A DNA stretch of 14,733 nt from CALMZN01 sp964443785 (GTDB taxonomy: Bacteria > Patescibacteriota > Patescibacteriia > UBA1558 > GWA2-36-10), in NCBI GenBank assembly GCA_964443785.1, contig CAYUER010000023.1:1-14733 (forward strand), given 5' to 3'. The notes beneath the pieces were generated by a model that saw only the letters and a program-made list of their open reading frames with translations, was not told the origin of the DNA and made no database searches. Shown here one piece after another: positions 12,356 through 14,733 of the stretch (the first letter of the stretch is position 1; each line of letters starts with the position of its first letter). Made by a program: the position numbers and the translations under genes.

Positions 12356-13681
12356 ATGTCCAAAAATAAAAATATAGAAAAAATTTTAAAAAATAAAAAA
12401 CCAAATAAACTTGGTAGATTTTTTCGTATTTTAGGACCGGGTCTCATCACTGGCGCAGCTGATGATGATCCATCAGGCATTGCTACTTATTCTCAGACTG
12501 GTGCCCAATTTGGTTTTGGTCAGCTATGGGCTTCTTTTTATCAATTGCCGCTACTGATTGCTATCCAGGAGACCTGTGCTCGCATCGGAGCAGTGACAGG
12601 CAAGGGCTTGGCTGGTGTGGTCAAAGAAAATTTTTCTAGAAAAGTATTGAGCGTGGTAGTTTTTTTGGTAGTCATTGCCAATACTATCAATATCGGAGCG
12701 GATATTGGAGCTATGGCTGCAGCCGCTGAGTTGGTCTGGGATCTACCTTTTATTTTTTATGCAGTCATGTTTGCTGTGCTGATAGTTTATCTAGAAGTTT
12801 TTGTCAGCTACAAAAAATATGTCAAATTTTTAAAGTGGCTGGCCATAATATTGGTAGCTTATATTTTTACAGCTTTGATCATTGATCATTCTTGGAGTGA
12901 GATTATTCGCGCTACTTTGGTACCGCATTGGCAGCTCAATTTTGAATACTTATTTATCATCATGGGTGTTTTTGGTACTACCATTACTCCTTATATGTTT
13001 TTTTGGCAGGCTAGTGAAGAAGTAGAGGAGGAAATTGCTCATCGCAATCTGCCACAAAAAGGTGGTCGACCAAGAGGCTTGAAAAAATTTTTGCGCAACA
13101 TGAGGATTGATACGGTTGTTGGTATGATCTGGGCGCAGACTGGTCAGTGGTTTATCGTCATTACCACTGCTTCGGTGTTGTACAAAAACGGCGTGACTGA
13201 CATCACCTCGGCAGCTGATGCAGCTAAAGCCCTAGAGCCATTGGTCCAGTCTTTCCCCAATGCTGGTCAGATTGCTAGAAATATTTTTGCCCTAGGGATT
13301 ATTGGCTTGGGTTTATTGGGTATTCCGGTGCTGGCAGGATCAGCAGCCTACGCTCTCTCAGAAGCTATGGGTTGGAAAGAAGGTTTGTATCGCAAATTCA
13401 GTCAAGCCAGAGGATTTTATGCTGTCATCATTGTCTCTACTTTACTGGGCTTGTTAATCAATTTTATCGGTATCAATCCCTTCAAGGCTTTGATTTTTAC
13501 CGCTGTTTTCAATGGCATAGCTTCAGTGCCTTTACTTTTTGTCATTGCTAGGATTAACAGTAGTCAAAAAATATTAGGTGAATACCGAGGTACAAAATTA
13601 TCTAGGATTTTGGTTTGGTTTACCTTTTTCTTGATGGCTGGCTCAGCTCTAGCCTTGCTGTATACTTTATTTGGGCGATAA
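12356..13681 (+). CDS. Nramp-family (SLC11) divalent metal transporter, non-canonical binding site
   Basis: This 441-residue membrane protein has about eleven hydrophobic segments and the family start GPGLITGAADDDPSGIATYSQ (in part, residues 27-46). It should import a divalent cation across the cytoplasmic membrane, coupled to ion gradients in canonical members. In canonical Nramps TM1 carries DPGN and TM6 carries MPH. Here TM1 reads D38-P39-S40-G41, so Asn is Gly, and TM6 reads T211-P212-Y213, so both the metal-ligating Met and the His are replaced. The substrate may therefore not be Mn2+/Fe2+; related SLC11 members lacking the Met have been linked to Mg2+. A basic insert (KGGRPRGLKK, about 235-244) sits between helices. 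The gene stands alone with its own promoter. Confidence 0.88.
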   Translation: MSKNKNIEKILKNKKPNKLGRFFRILGPGLITGAADDDPSGIATYSQTGAQFGFGQLWASFYQLPLLIAIQETCARIGAVTGKGLAGVVKENFSRKVLSVVVFLVVIANTINIGADIGAMAAAAELVWDLPFIFYAVMFAVLIVYLEVFVSYKKYVKFLKWLAIILVAYIFTALIIDHSWSEIIRATLVPHWQLNFEYLFIIMGVFGTTITPYMFFWQASEEVEEEIAHRNLPQKGGRPRGLKKFLRNMRIDTVVGMIWAQTGQWFIVITTASVLYKNGVTDITSAADAAKALEPLVQSFPNAGQIARNIFALGIIGLGLLGIPVLAGSAAYALSEAMGWKEGLYRKFSQARGFYAVIIVSTLLGLLINFIGINPFKALIFTAVFNGIASVPLLFVIARINSSQKILGEYRGTKLSRILVWFTFFLMAGSALALLYTLFGR

Positions 13682-13716
13682 TTTTTCGCTTAGCTATTTT
13701 TTTATTTTTAAAAAAA

Positions 13717-13725
13717 TGCTATAAT
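13717..13725 (+). promoter_or_regulatory. Extended -10 promoter of the COG4315-like gene
   Basis: TG-C-TATAAT is a perfect extended -10. It is followed in the leader by a small hairpin (AAAAGG with TCTTTT, loop TCGA, 13738-13753) about 32 bases before the ATG at 13785. The hairpin could be an attenuator, but it is weak. Confidence 0.6.
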
Positions 13726-13784
13726 ATAGGCAATATTAAAAGGTCGATCTTTTTGTGTAATAATTAACTAAAATAAAAATATTT

Positions 13785-14246
13785 ATGGCAAAATCAAAAT
13801 TTAATTTTTGGAAAACAATGACTTTGTTTTTTGCTTTTTTTGGCGCAGCTTTTTTACTTTGGTCTTTGGTACCAAATGCTCGTCAAGCTTATCAAAACAA
13901 AGCCAAAAACAGCAAGATTGTTTTTGTGAAAAGCAGTGGCAATCAAGCTCTAGGCTCCTTCTTGGTGGATAGCCAGGGTCGCACTCTTTATGCATTCAAG
14001 AGTGACAAAAATGGCAAGAGTACTTGTAGTGGTGAGTGTGCCAAAATGTGGCCACCATTCTTGATGCTGAGCAATGGCGTAGTAGCCAATGGCATCATGG
14101 GTGAGCTCGGCACTTTTGAGCGCGCCGACAAGACTTTGCAGGTGACCTATATGGGTAGACCTCTTTATCTTTATGCTAAAGATTTGAAGCCGGGTGATAC
14201 TTTGGGACACGGCGTCAACAAGCTGTGGGAAGTAGTCAAGCCTTAG
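13785..14246 (+). CDS. Membrane-anchored protein with two Yx(FWY)xxD repeats (COG4315 / PF03640 type)
   Basis: This 153-residue protein has one N-terminal membrane helix (about 11-29) after a short basic segment, so the rest is probably outside the cell, anchored or released. Two copies of the secreted repeat are visible. The first is around 58-91 with YAFKSD (69-74) and the C81-x3-C85-AKMWPPF block. The second is around 121-152 with YLYAKD (128-133) and a GVNKLWEVV end. The Yx(FWY)xxD motif defines this family, whose function is unknown. There is no lipobox cysteine, unlike many members annotated as lipoproteins. The gene has its own promoter and a very strong terminator, so it is monocistronic. 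There is no Shine-Dalgarno sequence, and the stop is TAG. Confidence 0.85.
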   Translation: MAKSKFNFWKTMTLFFAFFGAAFLLWSLVPNARQAYQNKAKNSKIVFVKSSGNQALGSFLVDSQGRTLYAFKSDKNGKSTCSGECAKMWPPFLMLSNGVVANGIMGELGTFERADKTLQVTYMGRPLYLYAKDLKPGDTLGHGVNKLWEVVKP

Positions 14247-14273
14247 TTTTTTATTAAATTTTTTTATTAATAC

Positions 14274-14312
14274 ATCATCCAGCCCTTCGCGAGGGGCTGG
14301 ATGATTTTTTTT
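14274..14312 (+). terminator. Strong intrinsic terminator after the COG4315-like gene
   Basis: A 12-bp perfect stem ATCATCCAGCCC (14274-14285) pairs with GGGCTGGATGAT (14294-14305), with loop TTCGCGAG, followed by a T run to 14312. This is the most stable terminator in the window. Confidence 0.95.
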
Positions 14313-14324
14313 GTCCATATTTTG

Positions 14325-14333
14325 TGGTATAAT
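14325..14333 (+). promoter_or_regulatory. Extended -10 promoter of the last gene; nearly leaderless
   Basis: TG-G-TATAAT ends 13 bases before ATG at 14347. With a usual start about 7 bases past the -10, the leader would be around 7 bases long. Confidence 0.6.
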
Positions 14334-14346
14334 AAACAACAAGAAT

Positions 14347-14733
14347 ATGGATATTTTGCTAAATTTTTATTTGACCTATTATAATTATTTGAGCTTTGTC
14401 TTGTGGGCGATAGTAGTGAGTTTAGTTTATTATTTTTTTATCTCTACTTTTTTGGAGATGAACATGTCTCTGCTTCAAAGCAATTTTCAAGATAAGCATA
14501 ATATTTTGGGGGCCATTTTTTCTAGTCTCAACACAGTTTTATTTGTTTATATCATCTACTATTTTGCGCAGATCTATGCCCAGCGAGGTGCTAGTCATCT
14601 GGGACTTTTGTTTTTATTGATTGCTTGGTCTTTTGGCGTGATCAAGATCAATAAAAGATTCAATGCTAAACCATGGTTTAGTTTTTTGTTGTTCAATGTT
14701 GCTTGGTTAGGGATTTTGTTGTTGTGGCTCTAA
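14347..14733 (+). CDS. Small four-helix membrane protein of unknown function
   Basis: This 128-residue protein is almost entirely hydrophobic, with four predicted helices near 13-36, 53-73, 80-96 and 107-127. The loop after the first helix carries the few charges (LEMNMSLLQSNFQDKHN), and KINKRFNAK separates helices three and four. I do not recognise the family, and no catalytic motif stands out. The open frame extends 36 bases upstream to 14311, but that start would lie before the -10 element and inside the T run of the terminator, so the ATG at 14347 is preferred. Its TAA is the last three bases of the window, so the gene is complete. It has no Shine-Dalgarno sequence. Confidence 0.75.
   Translation: MDILLNFYLTYYNYLSFVLWAIVVSLVYYFFISTFLEMNMSLLQSNFQDKHNILGAIFSSLNTVLFVYIIYYFAQIYAQRGASHLGLLFLLIAWSFGVIKINKRFNAKPWFSFLLFNVAWLGILLLWL

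Noticed and set aside
13674..13716. Possible terminator after the Nramp-family gene
   Set aside because: Only a 4-bp GCGA/TCGC stem and A/T-only pairing are visible, too weak to call.
13950..14342. A 130-codon minus-strand open frame opposite the COG4315-like gene
   Set aside because: It is antisense to a gene with two clear family motifs and passes through its strong terminator.

Overview
The window most likely comes from a member of the Patescibacteria (Candidate Phyla Radiation; a Parcubacteria-like lineage is my best guess). This is inferred from gene content and style: AT-rich DNA, tightly packed same-strand genes, a type IV pilus locus mixed with single-domain response regulators, a histidine kinase with an HQLRTP-type H-box, and starts that almost all lack a Shine-Dalgarno sequence. 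The standard code fits. All 16 genes start with ATG; 13 end in TAA, 3 in TAG and none in TGA, and no in-frame TGA interrupts any of them.

Region 1 (1-138): tRNA-Ala(CGC) followed by an intrinsic terminator. Region 2 (162-10776): one apparent transcription unit of about 10.6 kb on the + strand, starting at an extended -10 promoter and ending at a strong terminator. Its order is CheY-like receiver, assembly ATPase PilB, platform protein PilC, five prepilin genes (GspH-like, a PilV-like pilin fused to a seven-repeat LVIVD beta-propeller, a PilW/GspJ-like, a PilX/GspK-like and a GspG/PilA-like pilin), a 7-TM PAS protein, a dCache-HAMP-PAS histidine kinase, and a second CheY-like receiver. Gaps are at most 41 bases and one gene pair overlaps. 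Sensing and pilus assembly therefore seem to be made together, with the propeller pilin a candidate tip adhesin.

Region 3 (10809-12267): tRNA-Leu(CAG) and tRNA-Ser(CGA) flank a small island of visibly higher GC. It holds two tail-to-tail genes of unknown function. Unlike every other gene here, each has a clear Shine-Dalgarno sequence and a -35/-10 promoter with 17-base spacing, and each has its own terminator. The + strand gene looks like a degenerate receiver domain without the phospho-acceptor Asp.

Region 4 (12301-14733): three separately promoted + strand genes with AT-rich, SD-less starts. They encode a non-canonical Nramp-family metal transporter, a membrane-anchored protein with two Yx(FWY)xxD repeats (COG4315 / PF03640 type), and a small four-helix membrane protein that ends on the last base of the window. 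No gene-free stretch exceeds 300 bases. Pilus genes not seen here include a PilT retraction ATPase, the PilD prepilin peptidase and PilM/N/O.
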